A DNA stretch of 64,000 nucleotides from Cornus controversa (lineage: Eukaryota > Streptophyta > Magnoliopsida > Cornales > Cornaceae). Each line of letters opens with the position of its first letter. Within the stretch, counting starts at the first letter, position 1. The position numbers and the translations under genes were made by a program. Below the pieces are notes generated by a model, which saw only the letters and a list, made by a program, of their open reading frames with translations, was not told where the DNA came from and ran no database searches. The stretch is taken from positions 60,709,146 to 60,773,145 of the forward strand of contig CM048852.1 of the NCBI GenBank assembly GCA_026545225.1, given 5' to 3'. This document shows positions 38,701 to 48,764 of the stretch, piece after piece.

Positions 38701-39847
38701 CAACACGTTTTAAAGTGGTGATGACTGTGAACCCATCAAAACTCCCCAATTAAACGGCTTAGCTGGGAGTAGTACCAGGATGGATGACCCTGAGAAGTCT
38801 CTGGTCCGGGGGAGCCAAAAGCGAACAATATTGTGTCGGGATAGGGTGGAGCGTTACAAATGGTATCAGAGCCTGACCCAGCCGGAAATGTGCCGACGGG
38901 GACGTCTGGCCTCCAAGGGGGGTGGATTGTGGTGACCCTTGTGGGTGGGTGCAAGACATTGGGCGAGCTACCACACTGGCAAGCTACAGGGTGCTCAATC
39001 CCACATCACCTAGGTGTGGAATGGGGAAGTGCTATATGTATGTTCATTACCCTTCTATGGCGCAACGCATTTTAAATTCGTGATGGCCGTGAACCCATCA
39101 GAACTCCCCCGTTAAGCGTGCTTAGCTGGGAGGAGTACCAGGATGGGTGACCCTCTTGTCCGGACAGTGACGGACCCAGGAATTTTTGTGAGGGGGGGCA
39201 ACCTTTAACACTAAATTTTTTTTTTAAGCCATCGTAATAATTCTATTGAATAAATTTATCATTGTTCATTGATAACATTTACTTTATTATTAAAAATTTT
39301 CAAAAAAAATATTTACTTCATTAATTTTTTAATTTATCTATTAAAATTAAATGAATTTATTAATTTAAATTGTTTTTATAGATATAGAGAGAGAGGGGAC
39401 AAAGACTCAGAGAGAGGGTAAAAAAGAGAGAAATAGATTGGATAGAGAGAGGGGATAGAGAGAAAGAAAGGAAAAAAAAGAGAGCAAGAAAGAGAGGGAT
39501 AGAGAGAAATATTGGGGAGAGAAAGGGGACGAAGAGAGAGAAAGAGAGCGGAAAACAGAGAGAGAGAAAGATTAAAAAAAAAATTAAGGGAGCCTAGTGG
39601 TTTTTTTTTGTAATTTTAGGGGGGGCAAGGGGTTATATATAAGTATATAATTTAAAAAATAAAAGTATAAAAAAGGGGGAAAAAAAATTTCAGTGGGGGC
39701 ATCTGCCCCCACTGGACCCAACATGGGTCCGTCCCTGTGTCTGGAGGAGCTAAAAGCGGGACAATATTGTGTCGAGATAGGGTGGGGCGTTACAATTTCA
39801 TCATAGTACGAGTACCATGAAGGTTTCTTACTCCAGAGCAGCACAAG

Positions 39848-39878
<31 letters not shown>

Positions 39879-40388
39879 AGGTGTTCTCCCTCCATTATAA
39901 GCCTCAGGAACTACAAAATCTAAAAGCGCAGTTAAAAGCAGATGGACATCCTACCCTAAACTATTTACTTTCTTATGCAAACTTCAATATTTAGTAAGAT
40001 TTGCCATAATTAATTTAATTTAAAATAGTAATTGACCTTTTTTATCTTCAGCTGCTAAGGTTTTAGTAACAGTTGTTCATCATGCTCAACCAAGAATTTC
40101 TTAGATGCAACTGCATATATAGATGAGAAAAGAATTACAACTAACCTAATTTGACCAACACAGTTTGTGTATGGAGATACACTTGATACTACATTGAACT
40201 GGAACTCACTAGTTGTCCGAAATGAGTGAAAACAACAAACTAAGCTAAAAAAAAACTTTCTTGTACACCCCTACTCAATTTGTACTTTACATTACTAATA
40301 CTAACTAGAAGGGGTTATTCCTTGGTATAAAGGTAAAAGCTCTAGCTTCGCAAAATGAGAAAGTTCGAGAGCAGCCACTTCATGTAAA

Positions 40389-40424
<36 letters not shown>

Positions 40425-43400
40425 TAAAATAGTGGAGTGACGGCCTTTTCCAGACTAAAACCACTAAACATCACCGAGATATAAACAGTGGAGCTCTACA
40501 AAACCAAAGCCTTGATCATTAATTTTCTGAAGCATTAAATAAAGGCTAGATGATAAAGGATTTGAACAAATTTTGGCTGCAAAATAAGCAAGCAGTTATA
40601 CCTGATATCCAGTAAAACTCTTGCTCTGCATTCCTGAAGCTAGAAGAACCACACGGCTTTCATGTGTGTAGACATACCAACTCACATTAAATCTCTTTGT
40701 CTCAACCAAATGAAGCGATTTCAGATTGGAATCATAAGAGAACAAGTCCAGCCCGCTGTAATCAAACTCCATTTCAGTGGAACAAGAACAAGTCTATAGA
40801 AAATTTAATGAGTTCTGGGAAAAGTTCATTAAAGAAATAGAGTAATTCAAAACCAACAGTGTAAATTGAATACAGATAAAACCATTACTAATCACATACA
40901 GGATTCCCCAAAATGTTCTTGAACAAAAAATATTTTTTAAAACCAACACACCACCTCCCCCCCCCCCCCCACACACACACACAACAACAACCAAGTCTAA
41001 TTTCTCTTATTTTCTCACCAATGGGCGTCACTCCTAATTTTTCTCTCACACTTTCATTAGTAATACTATCTCTTTGAGTTACTCCGACCATCCATCTTAA
41101 CATTCTCATTTTAGCTACATGAAAGCGTTGCTCTTGCCCAACCCAATCTAATTCTACTAATTATATCCCTATTTATTTCGCCATCATTTTGTATTATTGA
41201 TCTAGGTATCAAAAGTGGTTGTTATGAATAATCCTTTGGTTTTGAAGTGTTATCATTATATTACCAATATTTGAATCTTTATTAAATTTACAATCAATAT
41301 ACTCGGTTTTAGTTCTACTAATATTCAATCCTTTTGATTCTAACGCATCCCTCTACATTTCTAATTTTATTGCTAAGTTTTCTTTAGAGATATCCACTAG
41401 CACTATATCATCAACAACTAAGATGCACCGTGATCTTTAATTTAAAATTATTGCAAATAAATATAGGCTCAACATTGATCCTTGGTGCAACCCTAATGTT
41501 ATAGAAAACTCACTAATCTCTCGACATATAGAACAAAGTCTAGTTTCTATGTTCATATACATATCCTAAATAATTTTTATTATTTGCATAGGAATTTGTT
41601 TTCTTTGTAAAACCCACCAAATTATGTCTCTTCCCTATCAAATGTTTTTTCTAAGTCTATAAAAACCATATGTAGATTTCTTTTCTTACTCCTATATTCC
41701 TCAATTTATTGTCTTATTAGGTAAATTGCTTCCATTGTTTATCTTCCCGGCATAAACCCAAATTAGTTATCGGATACCGTCGATACCTTTCTTAATCTTT
41801 GTTCTATCACCTTTTTCCGCAATTTCTATATTGTATGATTCATTAATTTAATCCCTCTATAGTTGTCACAATTTTAAAGGTCGAGGGTTCAAGTCCCTGT
41901 AGGAGACAAAGTGGGTGTGTGAGTTTCTTGCCAAAGGTTAAATATATACAGTTGCCACAATTTTGTATATCTCATCTATAGTTGCCAAAATTTTGTATAT
42001 TCCATGTATTTTTGTAAAGGACCATGCTACTTAGACAGAACTGCTAGATCTACACTTTTACTTCATTGGATGCATGTGGTAGGTCCCACCACATGCATCC
42101 TATGGATGAGAAAATGTAGATCTAACAATTCTGCCTAACTATCATTTTCCTTTTGTAAATTGGTATTATTGTGATTTTTCTCCACTCATTTGGCACCAAA
42201 CCTGTTAGCCATATAATTCTTATCTTTCCTAACATTCTTCATGCCTCGATAGATATATTGTCTGGTCTTACTAGGGGTGGCAATTCGGGTTCGCAAGTCG
42301 TGTCGAGACAGGGGTATTCTGATAAATGGGTCAACTTGAACACGATTACTAATCGTGTCGCATAGCTTGAACACAACCCACTTATTAAACGGATGACAAG
42401 ACACGACCCGTGTAACCCGTTTATAGGTGGGTCTTTTATCTAAAAAGATTTTTTTGTGAGAAATCAAACTTGAGTCATACCACTTCTAAATTAGTGGGAC
42501 ACTTCTGCCACTAATCCACCAATGACTTTTGTTTACATATGTCACAACAATAATATTTAATCTATAATAATAAAAGTTTGAACTTAATAAAGTTTGAAAC
42601 ATTAATTAAATTACAATAATATTTGCCCCCTCATTTTGAATATAACAAACAAACGTTATTAATTATATTAACTAAGTAATTAAATCAATAACATAATTTT
42701 CACTATCTTGAAATCAAATAAAAACATTAATCCCACTCAAATAATAGAGCATTTAGAACAAACATTAAGTATATATCTCATTGAATTAACATATTTTTTT
42801 AATATATATTAATGTTTAATATATATTAATGTTGAATTATTATTGACAAAAAATAAAAGAGTGGTCTAACTTATATTACTTTAACTATTATATGTTATAC
42901 TATATATCTCGGGACAATAAAGAAAAACTTAATTTCATAAAACTAGATATTCAGATTAAATGGTTTAAACTCATCAATTATTTTAATTGATTTTTTAGAC
43001 ACTGAACTAATTAATCAGGATTTGAGAAAATATAAGAAAATGGTTTAACTTATATAACTTATAACTGTTATATGTTATATTATATATTTCGAGACACTAA
43101 AGAACAATTATAGCCATCATTCATATATAATTATATACATATATATCCACCATATATATATAATTATATATATATATACATATCTCCACCTAAATATAAT
43201 TATATATATACATATACATATATATCCTCCATATATATAATTATATATATCTATATCCACCAAATATTACCTGCACTCCAATAATCTGTTATACATTCAC
43301 ATCTCCTTCCAAAAATTAAATAATAAGGAAGAAAAGAAAAGATATTATTCTCTTTAGTAATCATCACTCTCTCTTTCCATACATACAAGGAGTTACACTC

Positions 43401-45849
43401 ACAACACCTAACTCACACCACTAGAGTCTAGCACAAACAGTGTATCTCAAACACTCCAAAGCTAAACATAGTCAAACTTCATCAAACTTCATGGTCAAGT
43501 ATGACACAATCAAGCCCACATCGGTGTAACATAAAAGAATTGATTATCGCATGAAGTTGATAGAGATGAGTTTTTAGTGAATTTTAATTAATTTAGTGAA
43601 TTTTATTGATTTCTTGGAGACCATTTAGCATAAGTAATTATTCATTTATAAATTGCATGTCCATGTCTTTATTAAAAAAGTGAGTAGTTGTTTTTTTACT
43701 ATATCAATTAATACTAATAGATTTAAGAATGAAATAAATGAACATTTATACTATATATATAACATATTAGAAGATAAAAAATATATACATAATACACGTC
43801 AGAACAAATAGTGTGAAAATATATGTTTACATGTTTACAATATTAAACTTTATATTTACAAATTTACAATATTAAGCTTTATATTTTTTACATTTTAAAA
43901 TAAATTAATAAATATTAACGCTAAACGGGTTGATTCCACCCGTGTTGACCTGACATTACCCGTTAAATTAAACGAGTTAAGTGGGTTGAACCCGAATCCG
44001 ACACATTTTTTTCGTGTCGTAATCGTGTCGACCTATTTATGACCCGAACCCGTTTAACCCAAACCCACTAACTTCGTGTCGATTTCGAGTAGTGTTGGCT
44101 GCTCGTGTCGAATTTTGCCACCCCTAGGTCTTTACCGCCTTATTCTTCCCCATCTTTTTAAGTGTGTTTTCCACTTCCTTATGGTTAATTTATTCATCAT
44201 TCCTATGTTAAATTTAATTTCTTCTCATCACCTCTCCTATGGGGATAAATAGGGAGGGTGGGATTATGAAATCAAGTTGACGTAGAATAGAAAGAATGCA
44301 GAGGATGAGAAGATGGAAGATGAGATAAGGCTAGAAGAACGAGATGAGAAGACAAATGAAGGAGGTAAGAAGGCAGATTGAAAAAATATTCAGTCTGAAG
44401 AGTTGAGATGAGCAAGAACAAAGAGAGGGCAGAAGAGAGAGAGAATTCTCAAACCACAATAATATTCCAATAATCAAAGCTGAATATTTTGATTACATAG
44501 TAGCCTTTCTATAGGCAAAGACCATAACTAAACCCTAAGAACTCTAAAAATAGGAAAATATGAAAGTAACCCTAAAACTAAACATTATCATAAATAACAA
44601 TAAATAGAATTACATAACCCTAATTTACAAAAATTCCTATTTTTATTTATCTTTTCCCCTTCTCCAATAGTAGGTGCGAGTCATATGCAGTTCCAGCTTT
44701 CAGTTCATGTCTTGGTCTCCATCGGATTGATAACCAAGGCATGAGTATTGGTGATATTTGTGTTTCCAACTCCTTGTTAGTTTCACAAAGGCTTATACAG
44801 ATATCATGGCATACTAGCAAATAGAATTATCCATCTCAACTCTAATGAAGTCCAAAATTGTGTCCAAATTCAAAAACACATCATGGATTAAATGTTGAGA
44901 GAGAGAGAGAGTTATAATTTGTGTCATCATCAAAAGGTGTTCTTATGGCTAAAACACATTCAGTAGATATGTGTTTCCAAGACCGAAGGCGTCAAACATG
45001 GAAAACATAATGCTAAACTGATTTGAAATGAATGATCAAGCATGTGACAAGGTAGCAACTGAGATATGAAGCCAAGCCATTAAGCAGTATAAGAAACTAT
45101 TTTCCCAAAATTTGCATTTATATATATATATATATATATATTCTCTCAACCGGTCACATATCAATTGAAGATATAAATTTTTCTAATCAAGTTGAGATAT
45201 CATAGATTTAAAATAAAAAACATTATAGTTAAATATTTCTAATATAGTTGGGACAATTTTCTAGTGCTTACCTGGTTTTTACAAATACAATATCGCAGGT
45301 TGGGCAGTCTGTCCAAAAAAATCCAAGAATGCTCTCTGACTCAGATCTGCATCCCTGACTAAAAGTGTCTCCGGTTTCTCTATTGCAAAACTGAATCTCA
45401 TGATTAGATCGTTGAATAGCTAAAAACTTTGCATCTAGAGAATATCGCATTGATAACACTGGCCCTTCGCTTATTGAGTCACAGGTGGGAGCAACATGTG
45501 GAGCAAAGGGAGCAGTTTTCCATGAGAAAACCTAGAAAAAAGAACGGACGTGCACAATTCAGTTCAAACAGTACAAACTAAAAAACTTAAATGCTGAAAT
45601 ATTTGTCTCGTCACTTGTGGAAAATAATTGTTGATAGTGCAAATGCACAAAAAGTATTTTAGTTATGATCTATCACATTACCTGATCAGACGTCATTGAG
45701 AGTAGTAACTTATTCCCATCATCATAAAATAAACCTATTGATCCAGGAATGCTGCATCTTAAAGGTGGATACTGAATATAAACATGTGACAAAGCACCAG
45801 ATCCACAGAAACCAACACTAAGCTGAGAACTTGATGCTTTCCCAAACAT
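28183..45849 (-). CDS. RMC1: RMC1/Mic1-family protein (regulator of MON1-CCZ1), 749 residues, 11 exons
   Basis: In animals RMC1 is a subunit of the MON1-CCZ1 complex that activates Rab7 on late endosomes; the plant protein is known mainly by homology. Coding exons (minus strand): 45849-45682, 45531-45272, 40755-40602, 38244-38135, 38036-37949, 32063-31728, 31645-31571, 30669-30062, 29293-29185, 29087-28908 and 28344-28183. All have GT..AG borders and the phases join to one 2250-nt frame. The start MFGKASSSQ begins the family-like N-terminus with YIQYPPLRCSIPG and GLFYDDGNKLL; an earlier in-frame ATG lies in the leader. Residues 1 to about 350 form the beta-propeller-like part; a serine-rich, poorly conserved stretch follows (exon 8); then DEMYSFVF and the C-terminal Mic1 domain (VKVHPNLCVLTIQLL, LLLVQDGYYIEALRYARK). 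Arabidopsis At3g12010 is, from memory, the orthologue with similar length. The stop (28183-28185) falls slightly before a family-like SIAA ending. Five of the introns carry transposons but the frame is intact, so the gene is probably functional. Confidence 0.96.
28338..28532. repeat. 97/98-bp tandem duplication covering the last RMC1 3' splice site
   Basis: Copies at 28338-28434 and 28435-28532 begin TAGTGACCTGAAATCCACCC and differ by one base in a T run. The unit includes, on the minus strand, the acceptor ATTTCAG and the first bases (GTCACTA) of exon 11, so a second identical acceptor now lies 97 bp upstream within intron 10. The near identity shows a recent event. Confidence 0.95.
29698..29728. 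repeat. (TG)n microsatellite in RMC1 intron 8
   Basis: A run of alternating TG followed by GCGCGCG, about 30 bp, potential Z-DNA-type sequence. It lies in the intron between exons 8 and 9 of RMC1. Confidence 0.9.
31097..31340 (-). repeat. 121-bp tandem duplication with tRNA-like (SINE-type) motif
   Basis: Two copies start CCAACCAGGCCCTACATTC at 31097 and 31218. Each contains, on the minus strand, a B-box-like block (AGGTGTAGGGTTCAAGCCCC and GGTGCAGGGTTCAAGTCCC). A related motif is at about 37,260-37,340. I read these as remnants of a tRNA-derived SINE that was then duplicated. It lies in RMC1 intron 7. Confidence 0.65.
33452..34185. mobile_element. Non-autonomous hAT element, 734 bp, perfect 8-bp TSD
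   Basis: Termini TAGGGGTGCACA and TGTGCACCCCTA are exact inverted repeats and the flanks CATACAAG (33444-33451 and 34186-34193) are an exact 8-bp duplication. Subterminal regions on both sides are packed with GGTTCC/GGAACC units (GGAACCGGAACCG and inverses), probable transposase-binding repeats. The core is nearly pure AT. No transposase. It lies in RMC1 intron 5. Confidence 0.95.
34861..35222. repeat. 182-bp tandem duplication
   Basis: Two copies start CCTGAGGT(C/T)GTTGAGT at 34861 and 35043 and both end AAATAGGCTCACA. They differ by a handful of substitutions and short indels. Internal to the TIR element. Confidence 0.9.
35390..35520. repeat. 49-bp tandem repeat, about 2.7 copies
   Basis: Units begin ATTGGAGAAATAAACAAAAT at 35390, 35439 and 35488 and are almost identical, so the array is young. 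Confidence 0.92.
35856..37068 (+). mobile_element. Probable solo LTR, about 1.2 kb, copia-type
   Basis: The stretch starts TGTTGGC and ends GCCTAACA, canonical inverted LTR termini. It holds a promoter-like TATATAAAG at about 36,463, a CA/GA-rich leader and the LTR motif GATTAGGTCCCGTGG, also found in the related LTR fragment at 47.6-48.5 kb. A GATCGATCGA-rich segment occurs in both. No internal coding region follows and no target duplication is seen, so a solo or recombined LTR is likely. Fossil in RMC1 intron 5. Confidence 0.65.
37235..37345 (-). mobile_element. SINE-like tRNA-derived fragment
   Basis: On the minus strand TTAGCTCAGTGATATCCCC resembles an A box and GCAAGGTTCAAGTCCCGGG a B box at tRNA-like spacing. 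A clear body and tail were not found. A short repeat unit (ACTTGGGTTACTTCAAAGCA at 37,361 and 37,421) lies next to it. In RMC1 intron 5. Confidence 0.5.
38573..39794 (+). mobile_element. Cassandra retrotransposon with 5S rRNA-like LTRs
   Basis: LTRs: 38573-38858 (286 bp) and 38928-39794 (286 bp once a nested hAT insertion is excluded). Both carry a 5S-rRNA-like segment (CCCATCAGAACTCC, AAGCGTGCTTAGCTGGGAG, AGGATGGGTGACC), the hallmark of Cassandra and the source of its pol III promoter. The primer site TGGTATCAGAGCC is at 38861-38873; the internal region is only 69 bp and ends in a purine tract (CCAAGGGGGGTGG). Flanks ATTTC (38568-38572 and 39795-39799) are an exact 5-bp duplication. Structure otherwise complete; Cassandra never codes for protein. 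It lies in RMC1 intron 3, opposite to the gene. Confidence 0.95.
39165..39737. mobile_element. hAT element, 573 bp, inside the 3' LTR of Cassandra
   Basis: Termini CAGTGACGGACCCAG and the inverse of GGGTCCGTCCCTG are hAT-type inverted repeats. Flanks TGTCCGGA (39157-39164) and TGTCTGGA (39738-39745) are an 8-bp duplication with one difference. The interior has GAGAGAG-rich sequence and a G-rich segment near 39,620-39,700, without coding. Removing it restores an LTR exactly as long as its partner, which confirms the limits. Confidence 0.93.
41876..41949 (+). mobile_element. Short SINE-like insertion with 15-bp TSD in the LINE
   Basis: A 74-bp segment with the B-box-like GAGGGTTCAAGTCCC is flanked by AGTTGTCACAATTTT (41861-41875) and AGTTGCCACAATTTT (41950-41964), a 15-bp duplication with one difference, as left by LINE-driven retroposition. 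It is truncated at its 5' side, with no A box. Confidence 0.75.
42019..42150. mobile_element. Mutator-like MITE, 132 bp, perfect 9-bp TSD
   Basis: The whole element is a near-perfect hairpin: GGACCATGCTACTTAGACAG at the left and the inverse, GGAAAATGATAGTTAGGCAG, at the right, meeting around TGCATGTGGTAGGTCCCACC. Flanks TTTTGTAAA (42010-42018 and 42151-42159) are an exact 9-bp duplication, the length made by Mutator-like transposases. Inserted in the RTE LINE. Confidence 0.92.
42272..44126. mobile_element. Non-autonomous hAT element, about 1.85 kb, in the LINE
   Basis: Termini TAGGGGTGGCAA and TTGCCACCCCTA are exact inverted repeats; flanks GGTCTTAC and GGTCTTTA(C) are an 8-bp duplication with a one-base slip. 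Subterminal CGTGTCG and CCCGTTTAA units are repeated on both sides; the interior is highly AT-rich and has no transposase frame. LINE sequence continues on both sides. Confidence 0.9.
44240..44670 (-). mobile_element. Possible LTR remnant
   Basis: Read on the minus strand the segment has the architecture of a plant LTR leader (GGGTTACTTTCATATTTTCC, GGTCTTTGCCTATAGAAAGG, a run of CT repeats), but no partner LTR, primer site or coding region is present. The assignment is tentative. Confidence 0.35.
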
Positions 45850-46312
45850 GTTTCTTAGTTCCTCGCCTTTCAACTAACTCAAATGTTGCAGAGCTTAGAA
45901 AGTACTACAGTGGGGAAGCCTAAACCAAGCTTATAAGCTACAATAACACTGAAGAGAATGGGGGGGAAATTAATAAAAAGGGAAGAAAAAATTAGTGTGG
46001 CAGCACCAAACGTGTGAGAGAGAAAGCATATCATTTCAGATAAGTGAAAAAAATACTTCTATAAATGATGAACATCAAACCTTTTGTCATGCTCCAATTA
46101 AAATCTCTGAGCTATTGGAATTGCGCCTACAGTGTTCAGTATAAACCTCGAGATATTTATGAAAGAGGAACATGAACTTAAACTTTTCGTCTGAGCTATA
46201 AAGCAAAAAAAAAGAGAGATAAATGCAACTTTTGGTTAAAAGGAAAGAAACAAAACACTAATACCAAGATATTATTTTCCCATCGCATTATCACATAAGA
46301 CAAGACAATAAA

Positions 46313-48764
46313 TCATACCACATTCTGCATGCAAGTCCTTAATGCAAGAAATTCTTTTAAACACATATCTCGTTCAACTTCTGGAACTTTTGCGGCAACA
46401 CAACTCCCATATTGTTTTGCCTGCAGAAATGGAGTTATAATTGTAATTTCAATTACAAGGCATTGAGCACTTCTATTCACTTCTTAACAGCAACTCATGG
46501 TAAACATCCTTTGTGAGACCTGAAAACTCAAAAAGTAAAATAGTAATGGACTAAATAAAGAGAGCTATAAAATAAGTGATGACAACTGTATAAGTTATTA
46601 AAAGCGCAAAATATTTTTTTGACAAGTAAAATTTAAATTTGACAAGTACACAATTTATTAAAACCGAACCTGCACGGAACCAATGTTCAAAAACTTCAAA
46701 TTTTAAATATATTATTCACACAACACCATGGAACCAATGTTCAAAAACTTCAAATTTTAAATATATTATTCACACAACACCATGGAACCAATGTTCAAAA
46801 CTTCAAAAGATTCACACAGCCTATCACATCTTAGTATCTAGTGCACATAAAGAGACGCAATTCTGGTTTTAGATGCAAGCACAAACTTCAATTCAACTCA
46901 ACCCAATAAAGCCTTAAACCAACTACTCCAACACTATTGCAAGAAACTTATTTTACCATTATGCTCTATGCTTCTATCTAGTGCCATACTTTCAAATTTT
47001 CAATTAGCCCATATGCTATTTGTCTTTCCGTACTATCTACACCTAGGCCGATTTCAGTCTTCCCTTACCCTAGAAATGCCCCTCAATGAGGACTACATTA
47101 GTTTTCTGCACTAGCAAACATGAATATGTCCTATATGTGACAAAACCGTCTTAATTGGTTTTTTCATTCTTCTACCTCCTCGGTGCAACTTCTGACGTCT
47201 CACAAATATTATTTATTTGTTATCCTATCTTGTCTATCCATACATGCATCTCAACATACACATCTTGCTTTCACTAATTCTATAAACACATTTCTTAGTT
47301 GCCCAACATTTGTTCATTAAGACATGGCTGGTGTTTAACTGTTTCATGAAACTCTCTTTTCAGCTTCACAACACATGTCGCACAATACCTCAAAAGCACT
47401 CATCTATAGCCCTGTTTGGTATGTACTTTGTTTTGGTGTTTTGTTTTTGGACTGACACTGTTCATACTATAGGAGCCCAAAACATGTTATGTGCCGGCCA
47501 CCAATTCTGTTTTGCCTTAAAACGTTTGGTTAAAAAATTTCGTACAAAACAAAGTTTGTAATCTTGCTTTTTAGTTTTTGTTTGTGTTTCAAATTAGTTA
47601 CCACTGCCCAAGGGAAAATCATAGAATTTAAAGCTTCAATGAAGGTAAAAAGGTAAATTCAACTCTCAAAACCGTTCACTCACCAAATTAGGATCATGCA
47701 TTCATATGATTTAACATGTTAGGGTTTTAATTTGAAATATTTCAATCCTTAAAGTTTTTTGGGGGGAATACTTAAATTGTTTTTGGAAATCAAAATCCTC
47801 AGAGAACTAGGACCGGGAATTCAATCAATCGAATGATCAATTAAATTAAATCTCACTGGATTAGGTTGGATCGAACCTATCTCTCGATCGATCGAAAGTT
47901 GCAAAATGACAATTCCTAAAACTGTTTCAAACTCTTTTAAACCCTGATCTTTTTCAACCCCCATGGTCTATATAGAGACCCTATGCTTTCAGAGAAAGCA
48001 CACAAGCATATATTGAGCATCGTATACAACTATACATAGTTGGTAGGTGTTCATGAATGTTGAAACTTATCAATCATAGAGCTTTTCAACAATTTTAGCA
48101 CCACAACCAATCCTACACAACAAACAACCAATTGGAGGTGACTAGTCGTTAACTGGCAGAAACAGAGGTTGGAGTGGATCATCTGGTGCGAGTCCAGGTC
48201 AGATGTAATTTGGGGATTCTTGAGTTTAAATTCTGGTTAACCTAGTGTTATATGCCTTTCCTCTAATAGTAGAGTTGATCTGCCTAGACTAGGTCCCGTG
48301 GTTTCTCTCCTATGGGGTTTTTCATGTAAAAATTGGTATCCGTGTGTGTAGGTGATTTTTTTGTTTTATATTTATGCACTCTACCTACTTTCACTTCCTT
48401 ATTGATCGACAATTAAATTTTAGTTAATTGTTGTAATTTCAATTCAAATATACAGTTAGGGTTTTGAAAGACCTATCCACCCCCTCTAGGTGGAATTGGA
48501 CATTGCGTACTCCGACCATCAGAGCCTAGTCCTATTTCTTCAACCTTGATAAAAGTTATGCACCTATATTACAAAAACATCACAGTATGCTTGTGACCTC
48601 ATCCAACAATTCATATATGATATATGTAACTCTAGTGTTCCAGATGCTTAATTCCAAAAACAAAAGGAATTTAAAACAGCACTTAATTGAGCACAATAAC
48701 AGACCTGTGATGCACAATTCACTAAAATGAGCTTGAGTTTAGAAGTAGGGTTCTTTTCTTTCAT
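46313..48764 (-). CDS. Twin CX9C (CHCH) mitochondrial-type small protein upstream of RMC1
   Basis: Two coding exons on the minus strand, 48764-48705 and 46420-46319, join in phase 0 across a 2.3-kb intron with GT..AG borders. They give MKEKNPTSKLKLILV followed by NCASQAKQYGSC and MCLKEFLALRTC: two exact C-X9-C pairs (cysteines at residues 16, 26, 39 and 49), the fold of small intermembrane-space proteins imported through MIA40. The closest family I recall is the NDUFAF8-like complex I assembly factor. If the donor at 46318 is not used, the frame ends at TGA 46313-46315 after 56 residues (NVV); if spliced, the acceptor before 45,870 adds two to five residues. A leader exon probably ends at 49498 (donor GTATGC). 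The frame ends within tens of bases of the RMC1 start in the spliced form. There is no obvious polyadenylation signal or promoter between them. Confidence 0.85.
46676..46800. repeat. 54-bp tandem repeat, about 2.3 copies
   Basis: Units start GGAACCAATGTTCAAAAACT at 46676, 46730 and 46784 with almost no differences. The array lies in the intron of the CX9C gene. Confidence 0.93.
47580..48540 (+). mobile_element. Copia-type LTR fragment with primer-site-like end
   Basis: Shares GACTAGGTCCCGTGGTTTC and the GATCGATCGA block with the LTR at 35856-37068. Near 48,480-48,535 it passes into CCACCCCCTCTAGG and ATCAGAGCC, the junction and initiator-Met-type primer site common in copia elements. No coding region follows. 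A broken fossil in the intron of the CX9C gene. Confidence 0.6.

Larger units (their letters stand above)
40960..44235 (-). mobile_element. RTE-clade LINE fragment broken by three later insertions
   Basis: On the minus strand the frame shows reverse-transcriptase and C-terminal segments typical of plant RTE LINEs: NKAV before PDNISIEA, NEWRKITIIPIYK, DDIVLVDISKEN (the catalytic YADD-like block, here decayed), LESKGLNISRTKTEYI, YLGSIIQNDGEI, and KMRMLRWMVGVT with RDSITNESVREKLGV. The 3' end passes into a (TG)n run near 40,975, like the simple-repeat tails of RTE elements. Stops and indels are frequent and the 5' part with the endonuclease is missing. Insertions: SINE-like at 41876, MITE at 42019, hAT at 42272. 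In RMC1 intron 2. Confidence 0.85.

Noticed and set aside
39091-39160. A genuine 5S rRNA gene
   Set aside because: The 5S-like block occurs in both LTRs of a Cassandra element with primer site and target duplication, so it is an LTR component rather than rDNA.
41000-41110. 73-residue frame with KMRMLRWMVGVT as a host gene
   Set aside because: Belongs to the C-terminal part of the RTE LINE and is surrounded by the rest of that frame.
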